From VRUE01 sp963727465 (GTDB taxonomy: Bacteria > Actinomycetota > Thermoleophilia > Solirubrobacterales > 70-9), in contig CAVSGL010000007.1 in the NCBI GenBank assembly GCA_963727465.1, positions 50,684-114,683 on the forward strand: DNA of 64,000 nucleotides, read 5' to 3'. Within the stretch, counting starts at the first letter, position 1. Every line of letters starts with the position of its first letter. A program made the position numbers and the translations under genes. The notes beneath the pieces were generated by a model. The model had not been told where the DNA came from, did not search any database, and worked only from the letters and a program-made list of their open reading frames with translations. Below are positions 16,416 through 24,025 of this stretch, one piece after another.

Positions 16416-16466
16416 GGTGGGCGCATCGCTTCGCGTTCGGTAGCGGCAGGGAATGGGTTCCCGGGG

Positions 16467-17218
16467 TTGGCGGTCGTCTCTCTGATCGCCCTGCTTGCCG
16501 CGCTCGCGCTCGCCGTCCTGGTCGCGTTCCAGCCTTGGTCGACGACCTCGGTCGCGCCCAGCGTCGGGCTCGCTCCCGGGTTCGGAGTCGGCCTCGGCGA
16601 CTCGGTGGCCTTGCCGCCGCCTAATCGGCCTGCGCTGGCGGCGGCGCGTCCAGCGTCCGGGGACGACGGAGGCTCGATCGGGGGCGAGACGGTGGCGAGC
16701 GGGACCGGCTCCCGCACGGTGGCCGCGGTCGCGCCCGCTCGGGCCGTGGCCGTGCCGGTGGCCGCGAAGCCGCCACAGCCTGTCCCGCAGACGCCCGCTC
16801 CGGAACCGCCGCCGGTGTCCGCGCAGCCGGCGCCGACGCCCGAGGCGCAGCCGGTCGCCGTGCCGGTCTCGACGCCGACGCCCGCGCCCGCGCCGGAGCC
16901 GGTCGCGGCCTCGCCGCAAGCGCCGACGACCGCCAGCGAAGGCGGTCCGGGGCCGAGCACGGCCGGGCTCGGGGAGGTCGGCGGCGACGAAGAAGAAGCT
17001 CCGGTGAGCGAAGAGGGGCCGGAAGAAGAAGCGGGGGAGAAGAAGAAGGCGAAACGACGGAAGGCGAAGCGACCGAAGAAGACGAATGCGCGCCGCCGCT
17101 CTCCTTCGTTTTCGAAGGCGCCGCGCACGAAGTCGCCCTCTGTCGCACGGCGTCGGGCGAGGAAGTGGGTTTCTACCTACAGCTCGACGGCGAAAGGCTG
17201 GAGGTCGCCCTACCCTAG
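16467..17218 (+). pseudogene. membrane-anchored Pro/Glu-rich protein, frameshifted in a G run
   Basis: From a TTG at 16467 the protein opens with one membrane segment (VVSLIALLAALALAVLVAF), then a long Ala/Pro/Val-rich linker, then an acidic stretch (GGDEEEAPVSEEGPEEEAG). At the G5 run 17033-17037 this frame turns into an implausible lysine/arginine string. One extra G would continue it as GEEEGETTEGEATEEDECAP and a compact end, SFVFEGAAHEVALCRTASGE to LQLDGERLEVALP, stopping at TAG 17216. That end is 4 bp before the alcohol dehydrogenase start. The split is therefore either a real frameshift or a homopolymer error. The function is unknown; a cell-envelope linker protein is likely. Confidence 0.6.
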
Positions 17219-17222
17219 GTCG

Positions 17223-18206
17223 ATGCGGGCGATGCTCCTCGAACGGCAGCGCGAGCCCCTGCGGCTCGCCGAGCTGCCGGAGCCGGAACCGGGGCCCGGC
17301 CAGGTGCTGATCTCGGTCGCGGCCTGCGGCGTCTGCCGCACCGACCTGCACATCGTCGACGCCGAGCTGACCGAGCCGAAGCTGCCGCTCGTGCTCGGCC
17401 ACCAGATCGTCGGCACGGTGGCCGCGGCCGGCGAGGGCGCGGAGCGCTTCGCGGCGGGCGAGCGGGTCGGCGTTCCCTGGCTCGGCTGGACCTGCGGCGT
17501 CTGCCGCTACTGCACCAGCGGCCGCGAGAACCTCTGCGACCGCGCCCGCTTCACCGGCTACGACATCGACGGCGGCTACGCCGAGCTCACCGTCGCCGAC
17601 GAGCGTTTCTGCTTCCCGATGCCGGCGGCGATGTCGGACGAGGGGGCGGCGCCGCTGCTCTGCGCCGGCCTGATCGGCTACCGCGCGCTGCGCCTCGCGG
17701 GCGACGCCGAGCGGCTCGGCTTCTACGGCTTCGGCGCCTCGGCGCACATCCTCTGTCAGCTCGCCGTCCACCAGGGGCGGCGCGTCTTCGTCTTCACCCG
17801 CGAGGGCGACGAGCAGGGCCAGGCCTTTGCCCGCAGCCTCGGCGCCGAGTGGGCGGGCGCCTCGGGCGAGGCGCCGCCCGAGCGGCTCGACGGCGCGATC
17901 GTCTTCGCCCCGGTCGGGCCGCTGATGACCGAGGCGCTGCGGGTCAGCGCGAAGGGGGCGCGGATCGTCAGCGCCGGCATCCACATGAGCGACATCCCGT
18001 CCTTCCCCTACGAGCAGCTCTGGGGCGAGCGCTCGCTCTCCTCGGTCGCCAACCTGACGCGCCGCGACGGCGAGGAGTTCCTCGAGCTGGCGCCGCAGGT
18101 GCCGATCGAGACCCGGATCGAGGTCCACCCCCTGGAGGACGCCAACGAGGCGATCGACTCGATCCGCGACGGCAGCCTCGAGGGCGCCGCCGTGCTGAAG
18201 CTCTAG
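17223..18206 (+). CDS. zinc-dependent alcohol dehydrogenase family protein
   Basis: A 327-aa medium-chain dehydrogenase starting at ATG 17223, 4 bp after the preceding frame ends. Catalytic zinc ligands are in ACGVCRTDLH and VLGHQIVG. The structural zinc lobe is CGVCRYCTSGRENLC, with the C-x2-C-x2-C-x7-C pattern. The Rossmann segment is LGFYGFGASAHILCQLAVHQG, where GFGASA replaces the usual GxGxxG. It matches the short MDR branch often found in actinobacteria and oxidises or reduces an unknown alcohol/aldehyde with NAD(P)H. It converges with cofE (stop codons 18206 and 18203 overlap), so antisense interference is possible. Confidence 0.88.
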   Translation: MRAMLLERQREPLRLAELPEPEPGPGQVLISVAACGVCRTDLHIVDAELTEPKLPLVLGHQIVGTVAAAGEGAERFAAGERVGVPWLGWTCGVCRYCTSGRENLCDRARFTGYDIDGGYAELTVADERFCFPMPAAMSDEGAAPLLCAGLIGYRALRLAGDAERLGFYGFGASAHILCQLAVHQGRRVFVFTREGDEQGQAFARSLGAEWAGASGEAPPERLDGAIVFAPVGPLMTEALRVSAKGARIVSAGIHMSDIPSFPYEQLWGERSLSSVANLTRRDGEEFLELAPQVPIETRIEVHPLEDANEAIDSIRDGSLEGAAVLKL

Positions 18207-18955
18207 CGGAAGAGGTCCTCGCCGCGCGGGCGTTGAAGCGCCTTGGCTCCAGGGCCGTCGTCGTCAGTGACGTGGCGGTCGAGGCCGCGGACGATCGCGA
18301 CCGGGACGCGGCTCGCCTTGTTGCGGACGAGGTCGGCCGCCGCGGCCGCCTGGTCGGCGATCGCGATCAGGGTCGCCTCGAGCTCGCGGCCGCTGCCGTC
18401 GGCGCGGCCGCGCCAGTCGTCGAGCGGGGCGACGCCGGCGCAGCCGATCGCGACCTCGGCCTGGCCGAGGCGCCAGGCGCGGCCGAAGCTGTCGGAGACG
18501 ATCACCGCCGGGGCGACGCCCGCGGCGGCGCGAATCTCGCCGCGGATGCGGCGGGCCGAGGCGTCGGGGTCCTCGGGCAGCAGCGCGACGCTGTCGTCCT
18601 CGGGCAGGTTGGAGCTGTCGATGCCGGCGTTGGCGCAGACGAAGCCGTGCCGGGTCTCGGTGATCAGCACGCCGCGCTCGGCCCGCAGCACCTCGCGGCT
18701 CTCAGCGAGGATCAGCTCGACAAGCGCCGGCTCCTTGCCGAGCACCGCCGCGAGCCGCCGCGCCTCGCCGCCGGGGATCGCGCTGGACAGCCGCCGCACC
18801 CGTCCCTCGGCCTTGGAGACGATCTTCTGCGAGACGACGACGACGTCGCCCTCGAACAGCTCGGCGCGATCGGCGATCAGCTCGCCCACGGCCATGCCCT
18901 CGCTCACCTCTGGAATGCCGGCGACGCCGGTCACCTCCAGCCCGTAGGGGCTCAT
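18203..18955 (-). CDS. cofE: F420-0:gamma-L-glutamyl ligase
   Basis: A 250-aa CofE protein starting at ATG 18955 (MSPYGLEVTGVAGIPEVSEG). Family features are GDVVVVSQKIVSKAEGRVRRL, TETRHGFVCANAGIDSSNLP and VIVSDSFGRAWRLGQAEVAIG. The acidic residues that bind Mn and GTP are in those segments. It adds glutamates to F420-0 using GTP. It lacks the C-terminal FMN reductase domain of mycobacterial FbiB, so dehydro-F420 reduction must be done elsewhere. Start overlaps the cofC stop by 4 nt; it is the last gene of the npdG-cofD-cofC-cofE operon. Confidence 0.93.
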   Translation of the reverse strand: MSPYGLEVTGVAGIPEVSEGMAVGELIADRAELFEGDVVVVSQKIVSKAEGRVRRLSSAIPGGEARRLAAVLGKEPALVELILAESREVLRAERGVLITETRHGFVCANAGIDSSNLPEDDSVALLPEDPDASARRIRGEIRAAAGVAPAVIVSDSFGRAWRLGQAEVAIGCAGVAPLDDWRGRADGSGRELEATLIAIADQAAAAADLVRNKASRVPVAIVRGLDRHVTDDDGPGAKALQRPRGEDLFR

Positions 18956-19593
18956 ATGCCGAGGACCTTCGCGGTGCGGCGGGCGCGCTTGTGGCGGCCT
19001 TCCAGCGCCGTGGTCAGCGCGACGACGTCGGCCGGGGTGTCGAGGTCGAGCGCCAGCGAGGGCAGCTCTTCGACCGCGTACGGCACCCCGGCCTCGCGCG
19101 CCGCGGCGACGTGGCGGTCGCGGCTGCCCTCGCCGAATGCCGGCCGGATCGCCCCCGGGGGGGCGAGGACGAGCGCGTTGGTGCCGCTGCCGTGGCGGTC
19201 GGGGACGACCGCGACGAAGCTCGCCGGCAGGCCGGTGAGCAGGCGGTCGAGCTCGCGCGGGTCGAGCAGGGGGCAGTCGCCGGGCAGCAGGACGACGCAC
19301 TCGGCGCCGTCCGCCTCGGCCCGCGCGATCCCCGCCAGGGCGGCGGTCACGTGGCCCTCGTCGCTCGGGTCGGGTAGCACCTCGACGCCGGCCGCGGCGG
19401 CAAGCTCCTGCGCTCGGGGCTCGCCGCTGACCACGATCGTGCGCTCGACCGCGCGCGCCGCGCCGATCGCCCCCAGCGTGTCCTCGAGCATCGCCGCCAC
19501 CAGCGCCTTCCGCCGCTCGTCGTCCATGCCCGCGGCGAGCCGTTGCTTTGCCTCGGCGAAGCGCTTGACCGGCAGTACGACGGTCGCCTTCAC
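18952..19593 (-). CDS. cofC: 2-phospho-L-lactate (or phosphoenolpyruvate) guanylyltransferase
   Basis: A 213-aa nucleotidyltransferase-fold protein. It has ATVVLPVKRFAEAKQRLAAG (the P-loop-like GTP-binding stretch with conserved K and R), CVVLLPGDCPLLDPRELDRL (metal-binding D in the GDCPL motif) and DRHGSGTNALVLAPPG. CofC/FbiD makes the activated phospholactyl or phosphoenolpyruvyl guanosine diphosphate that CofD joins to Fo. In actinobacteria the substrate is usually PEP; the sequence alone does not settle this. It starts at GTG 19593, overlaps cofD by 4 nt and cofE by 4 nt. Confidence 0.92.
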   Translation of the reverse strand: MKATVVLPVKRFAEAKQRLAAGMDDERRKALVAAMLEDTLGAIGAARAVERTIVVSGEPRAQELAAAAGVEVLPDPSDEGHVTAALAGIARAEADGAECVVLLPGDCPLLDPRELDRLLTGLPASFVAVVPDRHGSGTNALVLAPPGAIRPAFGEGSRDRHVAAAREAGVPYAVEELPSLALDLDTPADVVALTTALEGRHKRARRTAKVLGI

Positions 19594-20516
19594 GCGGCAA
19601 CCAGGTCGGCCGCGTAGTCGAGCACGATGCGCGCCAGGCGCGCGCGGCCGGCGGCGCCCTCCATCAGGGTCGGCGCGGCCAGCGTGGGGAGGTCCTGCGG
19701 CGGCGGGTCCGGGTCGCCCTCGTCGACGACCATCGCCCCGATCAGGCCGGCGTAGAGCGAGGCGACGCCGGCCGCGGTGGAGGGGCGGCCGACGGCGGCC
19801 ATGAAGCGCTCGGTCGGGCCCTTGACCACCTCGCCGGCGACGTAGGGGCTGACCGCGACGACCGGCGCGCCGCAGGCGGCGATCGCCTCGCGCATGCCGG
19901 GCACGGCGAGGATCGGGCCGATGCTGATCACCGGGTTTGAGGGCCCGATCACGATCGCCTCGGCGTCGGCGAGGGCCGCCAGCACCTGCGGGCTCGGCTC
20001 GGCCTCGGCGATCCCCTCGAGCTCGACCCCCTGCACCTCGGCGGCGCCGCCGTCGACGATCAGGTACTCCTGTAGGTCGCGCCTGCCCGCGGCGGTCAGC
20101 ACCCTGGTCCGCACCGGCGCGTCGCTCATCGGCAGCACCTGCGCCTCGACGCCGAGCCCGCGGGCGATCTGCGCCTGCGCGGCGGTCGGCGTCCCGCCCT
20201 CGTCGAGGAACTGCCGCCTGTACAGGCAGGCGGCGAGGTCGCGATCGGAGAGGCTGAACCAGTCCGGCGCGCCGAGCCGCGAGAGGCGCTCGAAGACCGT
20301 GAAGGTGTCGTCGCGCAGCCCCCAGCCGCGCTCGGCGTCGATTTCGCCGCTGAGCCAGTAGGTGACGAGGTCGGGATCGGGGGAGACGTGGACGCCGAGC
20401 AGCTCGATGTCGTCGCCGGTGTTGGCGATCACCGCCAGCTCGGAGCCGATCTCCTCCTGCATCCCGGCGGCGAGTTTGGCGCCGCCGGTGCCGCCTGCCA
20501 GCAGCACGACCCTCAC
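19590..20516 (-). CDS. cofD: 2-phospho-L-lactate transferase (F420 biosynthesis)
   Basis: A 308-aa CofD/FbiA protein. It begins MRVVLLAGGTGGAKLAAGMQ, has ANTGDDIELLGVHVSPDPDL with the metal-binding aspartates, then LSDRDLAACLYRRQFLDEG and IVIGPSNPVISIGPIL. It joins the phospholactyl/phosphoenolpyruvyl group to Fo, giving F420-0 or its dehydro form. The start is GTG 20516, 10 bp after npdG. Translation of cofC is coupled to its end. Confidence 0.94.
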   Translation of the reverse strand: MRVVLLAGGTGGAKLAAGMQEEIGSELAVIANTGDDIELLGVHVSPDPDLVTYWLSGEIDAERGWGLRDDTFTVFERLSRLGAPDWFSLSDRDLAACLYRRQFLDEGGTPTAAQAQIARGLGVEAQVLPMSDAPVRTRVLTAAGRRDLQEYLIVDGGAAEVQGVELEGIAEAEPSPQVLAALADAEAIVIGPSNPVISIGPILAVPGMREAIAACGAPVVAVSPYVAGEVVKGPTERFMAAVGRPSTAAGVASLYAGLIGAMVVDEGDPDPPPQDLPTLAAPTLMEGAAGRARLARIVLDYAADLVAA

Positions 20517-20526
20517 CGCGCCGGCC

Positions 20527-21219
20527 TCACTCCCAGTGATCCCCGTCGGGCAGGCCCGTGAGCCTGATCCCGGCGTGGGTCTTGTAGCGGACGTTGACCG
20601 AGATCAGCAGCGGCGTCAGCTGCTCGACGATCCGCGCCGTCTCCAGCGGGCCGGCGTTGACCGCGCGCAGCCCGGGGATCAGCTCGACCAGCCGCGCCAC
20701 CCGTGCCTTGTCGGCCTTGCGGTCGCCGCAGATCGGCACGTCCTCGTCGAGCACCGCGCCGGCGTCGCCGAGCCGCGGCGCGCTGACCGAGTGCAGGGCG
20801 GCGACCACGGTCACGCCCTCGGGGACCATCTCCTGCGCCTGCTGCGCCGCCGAGCCCTGCCAGACGCCGAGCGTGCGCGTCGCCTTGCCGCTGACCGCGG
20901 CGGCGAGCGGCACCGTGCAGTCGACCAGGATCTGGCCCGGCCGCAGCGCCTCGCGCAGGTTGTTGAGGTTCTCCGACTGAGCGCGGAAGGGAACGGTGAG
21001 GAAGACGACCTCGGCCCGCTGCGCCGCCTCCTCGTTGACCAGGCCCTCGACCGCGGCACCGGGGACTGCCTCGCGCAGCTTCGCCGCCGCCTCCGCGGCG
21101 CGCTCGGCCGAGCGCGAGCCGATGATCGCGGCCCGGCCGGCCGTGGCCCAGCGCAGCGCCAGGCCGGCGCCGAGGGCGCCGGTGCCGCCGATGATCGGGA
21201 TCGGTTCGTGCTCTGCCAC
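20527..21219 (-). CDS. npdG: F420-dependent NADP oxidoreductase
   Basis: A 230-aa NPDG/Fno protein. The N-terminal NADP-binding fold reads PIPIIGGTGALGAGLALRW, then IIGSRSAERAAEAA. F420-site elements are VFLTVPFRAQSENL, VAALHSVSAPRLGD and PICGDRKADK. It moves hydride between NADPH and F420, supplying F420H2 to reductases. It heads the F420 operon from a GTG at 21219. Only 27 bp separate it from the divergent SDR gene, so their promoters must overlap. Placing the reductase first in the biosynthetic operon ties cofactor making to its reduction. Confidence 0.92.
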   Translation of the reverse strand: MAEHEPIPIIGGTGALGAGLALRWATAGRAAIIGSRSAERAAEAAAKLREAVPGAAVEGLVNEEAAQRAEVVFLTVPFRAQSENLNNLREALRPGQILVDCTVPLAAAVSGKATRTLGVWQGSAAQQAQEMVPEGVTVVAALHSVSAPRLGDAGAVLDEDVPICGDRKADKARVARLVELIPGLRAVNAGPLETARIVEQLTPLLISVNVRYKTHAGIRLTGLPDGDHWE

Positions 21220-21246
21220 GGGCGCGCCAGTCTATGCTCCCGCTCG

Positions 21247-21981
21247 ATGAGGCTGGAGGGACGCAAGGCCCTGGTGACCGGCGGCGCCAGCGGGATCGGC
21301 GCGGCGATCGCCGCGCGGCTCGCCGCCGAGGGGGCCGAGGTCTGGGTCGGCGACGTCGACTCCGCGGGTGCGGCGAAGGTCGCCGCGGAGGTCAACGGCC
21401 ACCCGTGCGAGCTCGACGTGACCGACCACGAGTCGGCCACGGCCGCGGCCGAGCAGATCGGCACGCTCGACGTGCTCGTCAACAACGCCGGCACCGACGA
21501 GTTCGGCTTCTTCACCCACACGACCCCCGAGCAGTGGCAGCGGGTGCTGGCGGTCAACCTCGGCGGCGTGCTCAACTGCACCCACGCGGCGCTGCCGGGG
21601 ATGCAGGGGGCCGGCTACGGCCGCATCGTCAGCATCTCGTCGGAGGCCGGCCGGGTCGGCTCCAAGGGCTCCGCCGTCTACTCGGCGGCCAAGGGCGGCA
21701 TCGTCGCCTTCATGAAGGCGATCGCGCGCGAGAACGCCCGCTACGGGATCACCGCCAACTCGATCGCCCCGGGCCCGATCGAGACCCCGCTGCTGATGGG
21801 CGCGAGGGAGTTCGGCGAGATCGGCGAGAAGGTGATCGAGACGATGAAGGAGGGCACGCAGATGAAGCGCCTCGGCCAGCCCGACGAGGTCGCCGCCGCC
21901 GTCGCCTTCCTCGCCTCCGACGACGCCACCTACGTGACCGGCGAGACGCTCGGCGTCAGCGGCGGCCTCGGCATGGTCTGA
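21247..21981 (+). CDS. short-chain dehydrogenase/reductase (BadH/FabG-like)
   Basis: A 244-aa classical SDR. It has the cofactor motif TGGASGIGAAIAARLAAEG, NNAG in LDVLVNNAGTDEFG, catalytic serine in IVSISSEAGRVGSKGS, and Y-x3-K in VYSAAKGG. The C-terminal YVTGETLGVSGGLGMV is usual for 3-hydroxyacyl-CoA or ketoacyl reductases. Wording is close to 2-hydroxycyclohexanecarboxyl-CoA dehydrogenase (BadH). Context (HMG-CoA lyase, acyl-CoA carboxylase) suggests acyl-CoA degradation. The stop overlaps the next start by 1 nt (TGATG). Confidence 0.88.
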   Translation: MRLEGRKALVTGGASGIGAAIAARLAAEGAEVWVGDVDSAGAAKVAAEVNGHPCELDVTDHESATAAAEQIGTLDVLVNNAGTDEFGFFTHTTPEQWQRVLAVNLGGVLNCTHAALPGMQGAGYGRIVSISSEAGRVGSKGSAVYSAAKGGIVAFMKAIARENARYGITANSIAPGPIETPLLMGAREFGEIGEKVIETMKEGTQMKRLGQPDEVAAAVAFLASDDATYVTGETLGVSGGLGMV

Positions 21982-22898
21982 TGGCGGAGCCGCCCGGCAG
22001 CGTGCGCATCCGCGAGGTCGGGCCCCGCGACGGGTTCCAGAACGAGCCCGAGACGATCCCGACGGCGGAGAAGGTGCGGCTGATCGACCTGCTCTCGGGC
22101 AGCGGGCTGCGGCGCGTCGAGGTGACCTCGTTCGTGCGCCCGGACGTGATCCCGCAGCTCGCCGACGCCGAGCAGGTGCTGGGCGCCGTGCAGCGGCGCG
22201 ATGGCGTCTCATTCTCGGTGCTGATCCCGAACGAGCGTGGGCTGGAGCGGGCGCTTGGGCAGCGTGAGCGCTTCGACGAGATCAACGTCTTCGTCTCCGC
22301 CTCGGAGACCCACAACCGCAGGAACGTCAACCGCTCGATCGAGGACTCGCTGGCGGGCCTGGAGCGCACGCTCGCGACCGCGACCGCGGCGGGCCTGCGC
22401 TGCGAGGGCGTGATCTCGACCTCCTTCGGTTGCCCCTACGAGGGCGAGGTGCCGCCCGAGCGCGTCTTCGCGATCGCCGAGCGGCTCGCCGCGGCCGGCT
22501 GCGCCGAGGTCGGCTTCGGCGACACGACCGGGATGGCCAACCCGCGCCAGGTCGGCGAGTTCTTCGCCGCCGCGGGCGAGCGGCTCGGCGGGGTCGAGCT
22601 GACCGCGCACTTCCACAACACCCGCGGCCAGGGGCTCGCCAACGTGCTGGCGGCGCTCGAGCAGGGGGTCGAGTCGTTCGAGTCGAGCTTCGGCGAGCTC
22701 GGCGGCTGCCCGGTTCCGCCCGGGGCGACCGGCAACGTCGCGACCGAGGACGTGGTCTCGATGCTGGAGGAGATGGGCGTCGAGACCGGCATCGACCTGC
22801 CGCGCCTGCTCGAAGCCTCGCGCGCCGCGCAGGAGGCCCTCGGCCGCCCGCTCGGCGCCCACCTGCTGACCGCGGGGCCGGTCGATTGGCACCGCTGA
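21981..22898 (+). CDS. mvaB: hydroxymethylglutaryl-CoA lyase
   Basis: A 305-aa TIM-barrel lyase. It begins VRIREVGPRDGFQNEPETIP (catalytic R and D), has VEVTSFVRPDVIPQLAD, FGCPYEGEVPPERV, GFGDTTGMANPRQV (metal region), LTAHFHNTRGQGLAN (metal H-x-H) and ELGGCPVPPGATGNVATED with the conserved catalytic cysteine of GGCP. It splits HMG-CoA to acetyl-CoA and acetoacetate, the last step of leucine degradation. An acyl-CoA carboxylase beta gene follows, and an acetoacetyl-CoA synthetase lies 5 kb away, which fits handling of acetoacetate. Confidence 0.93.
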   Translation: MAEPPGSVRIREVGPRDGFQNEPETIPTAEKVRLIDLLSGSGLRRVEVTSFVRPDVIPQLADAEQVLGAVQRRDGVSFSVLIPNERGLERALGQRERFDEINVFVSASETHNRRNVNRSIEDSLAGLERTLATATAAGLRCEGVISTSFGCPYEGEVPPERVFAIAERLAAAGCAEVGFGDTTGMANPRQVGEFFAAAGERLGGVELTAHFHNTRGQGLANVLAALEQGVESFESSFGELGGCPVPPGATGNVATEDVVSMLEEMGVETGIDLPRLLEASRAAQEALGRPLGAHLLTAGPVDWHR

Positions 22899-23977
22899 AG
22901 GCAGACGTCGAGGCGCTCGCCGGCTTCGAGCGCGGCTCGGCCAGCGCCGGCGAACGGGCCGCGGCGCGGTGGCTCGCGACCCGGCTCGCGGAGGCGGGCG
23001 CGGCCGACGTGCGCACCCGGGACTTCCGCTACCAGGGCACCTACGGCTGGGCGCACGTCGCCCTCTACGCGCTGGCGATGCTGGGCGGCCCCTTCGCCGC
23101 GGCGGCGGGCATCGCCTACGACCTCGACTTCTCCGGCCGCGACCAGCGGCTGCGGCGCCTGCTGCCGGCGGACACCGGCACGAACGTGATCGGGCGGCTG
23201 CCGGCGCGCGGCGAGCGGCGCCGCACGCTCGTCCTCATCGCCCACCACGACGCCGCCCACACCGGCCTGATCTGGCACCCGCGCCTGGTGCGGATGTCGC
23301 GCGGCAGCTCCTACGCGACGCTGACGATGGTCGCCTTCGCGCTCGCGACGCTGCGCCGCACGCGCCGCCTCGGCCGCGCCCTGCTGGCGCTCGGGATCGC
23401 GCTCGAGGCCAACGTCGCCCGCAGCCCGATCGTGCCCGGCGCCAACGACAACGCGACCGGGGTCGCGGTCGCGCTCGCCCTGGCCGAGCGCTGGGCGGCC
23501 GAGCCGCTGCCCGGCTGCGAGCTGATCGTCGTGCTGCCCGGCTGCGAGGAGACGGGAATGGGCGGGATGGCCGCCTGGATGGAGGAAGAGGGCAGGCGGC
23601 TCGATCCGGCGACGACGCTGGTGCTCGGGCTCGACACGCTCGGCTCCGGCGAACCGGTCGTCGCCGCGGCCGAGGGCCCGCCGCGCGCGGTGCGCTTCCG
23701 CGAGGCCGACCTCGCCCACGCGGACGCCGGCGCCCGCCGCGCCGGCGTCGAGCCGCCGCAGCGCGTCCGCGTCGGCGGCTGGACCGACCCGGCGCTGGCG
23801 CGGCTCGCCGGCCTGCCGACGATCTCGATGCTCTCCTTCCACGACGGCGCGATGACCGACCTGCACCGCATGACCGACACCCCCGACCGCGTCGACTGGA
23901 CCTCCGTGGACCGCTGCCACCGCCTCGCCACCGCCATCGCCGAAGAGTGGGCCACCACCCCCCAGCCGCCCAGATGA
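22886..23977 (+). CDS. M28-family metallopeptidase with membrane segments
   Basis: A 363-aa protein read from TTG 22886 (or CTG 22895), overlapping mvaB by 13 nt. Zinc ligands of M28 aminopeptidases are visible in order: LIAHHDAAHTG (H, D), GANDNATGVAVAL (bridging D), LPGCEETGMGG (general base E and E ligand), LGLDTLGSG (D) and LSFHDGAMTDLHRMTDTPDR (H). Hydrophobic stretches near residues 50-75 and 155-175 could be membrane helices. Substrate is unknown; it may be translationally coupled to mvaB without sharing its function. Confidence 0.8.
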   Translation: MAPLKADVEALAGFERGSASAGERAAARWLATRLAEAGAADVRTRDFRYQGTYGWAHVALYALAMLGGPFAAAAGIAYDLDFSGRDQRLRRLLPADTGTNVIGRLPARGERRRTLVLIAHHDAAHTGLIWHPRLVRMSRGSSYATLTMVAFALATLRRTRRLGRALLALGIALEANVARSPIVPGANDNATGVAVALALAERWAAEPLPGCELIVVLPGCEETGMGGMAAWMEEEGRRLDPATTLVLGLDTLGSGEPVVAAAEGPPRAVRFREADLAHADAGARRAGVEPPQRVRVGGWTDPALARLAGLPTISMLSFHDGAMTDLHRMTDTPDRVDWTSVDRCHRLATAIAEEWATTPQPPR

Positions 23978-24012
23978 AGGGTTGTGTCCCCCATTAGGGA
24001 CACAACCCTTCA
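23975..24012. terminator. perfect 16-bp hairpin between peptidase and carboxylase genes
   Basis: Arms TGAAGGGTTGTGTCCC (23975-23990) and GGGACACAACCCTTCA (23997-24012) with loop CCATTA. The left arm begins with the peptidase stop codon. The next start is 14 bp on. There is no T-tract, so it could act as a processing or attenuation site or be a REP-like element. Confidence 0.5.
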
Positions 24013-24025
24013 ATAAGCTGGCGCG

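Noticed and set aside
16191..18128. A 645-codon open frame on the minus strand opposite fbiC, the Pro-rich gene and the alcohol dehydrogenase
   Set aside because: It is a high-GC shadow: low-complexity Arg/Gly/Ala, no motif, and it lies opposite clear enzymes.
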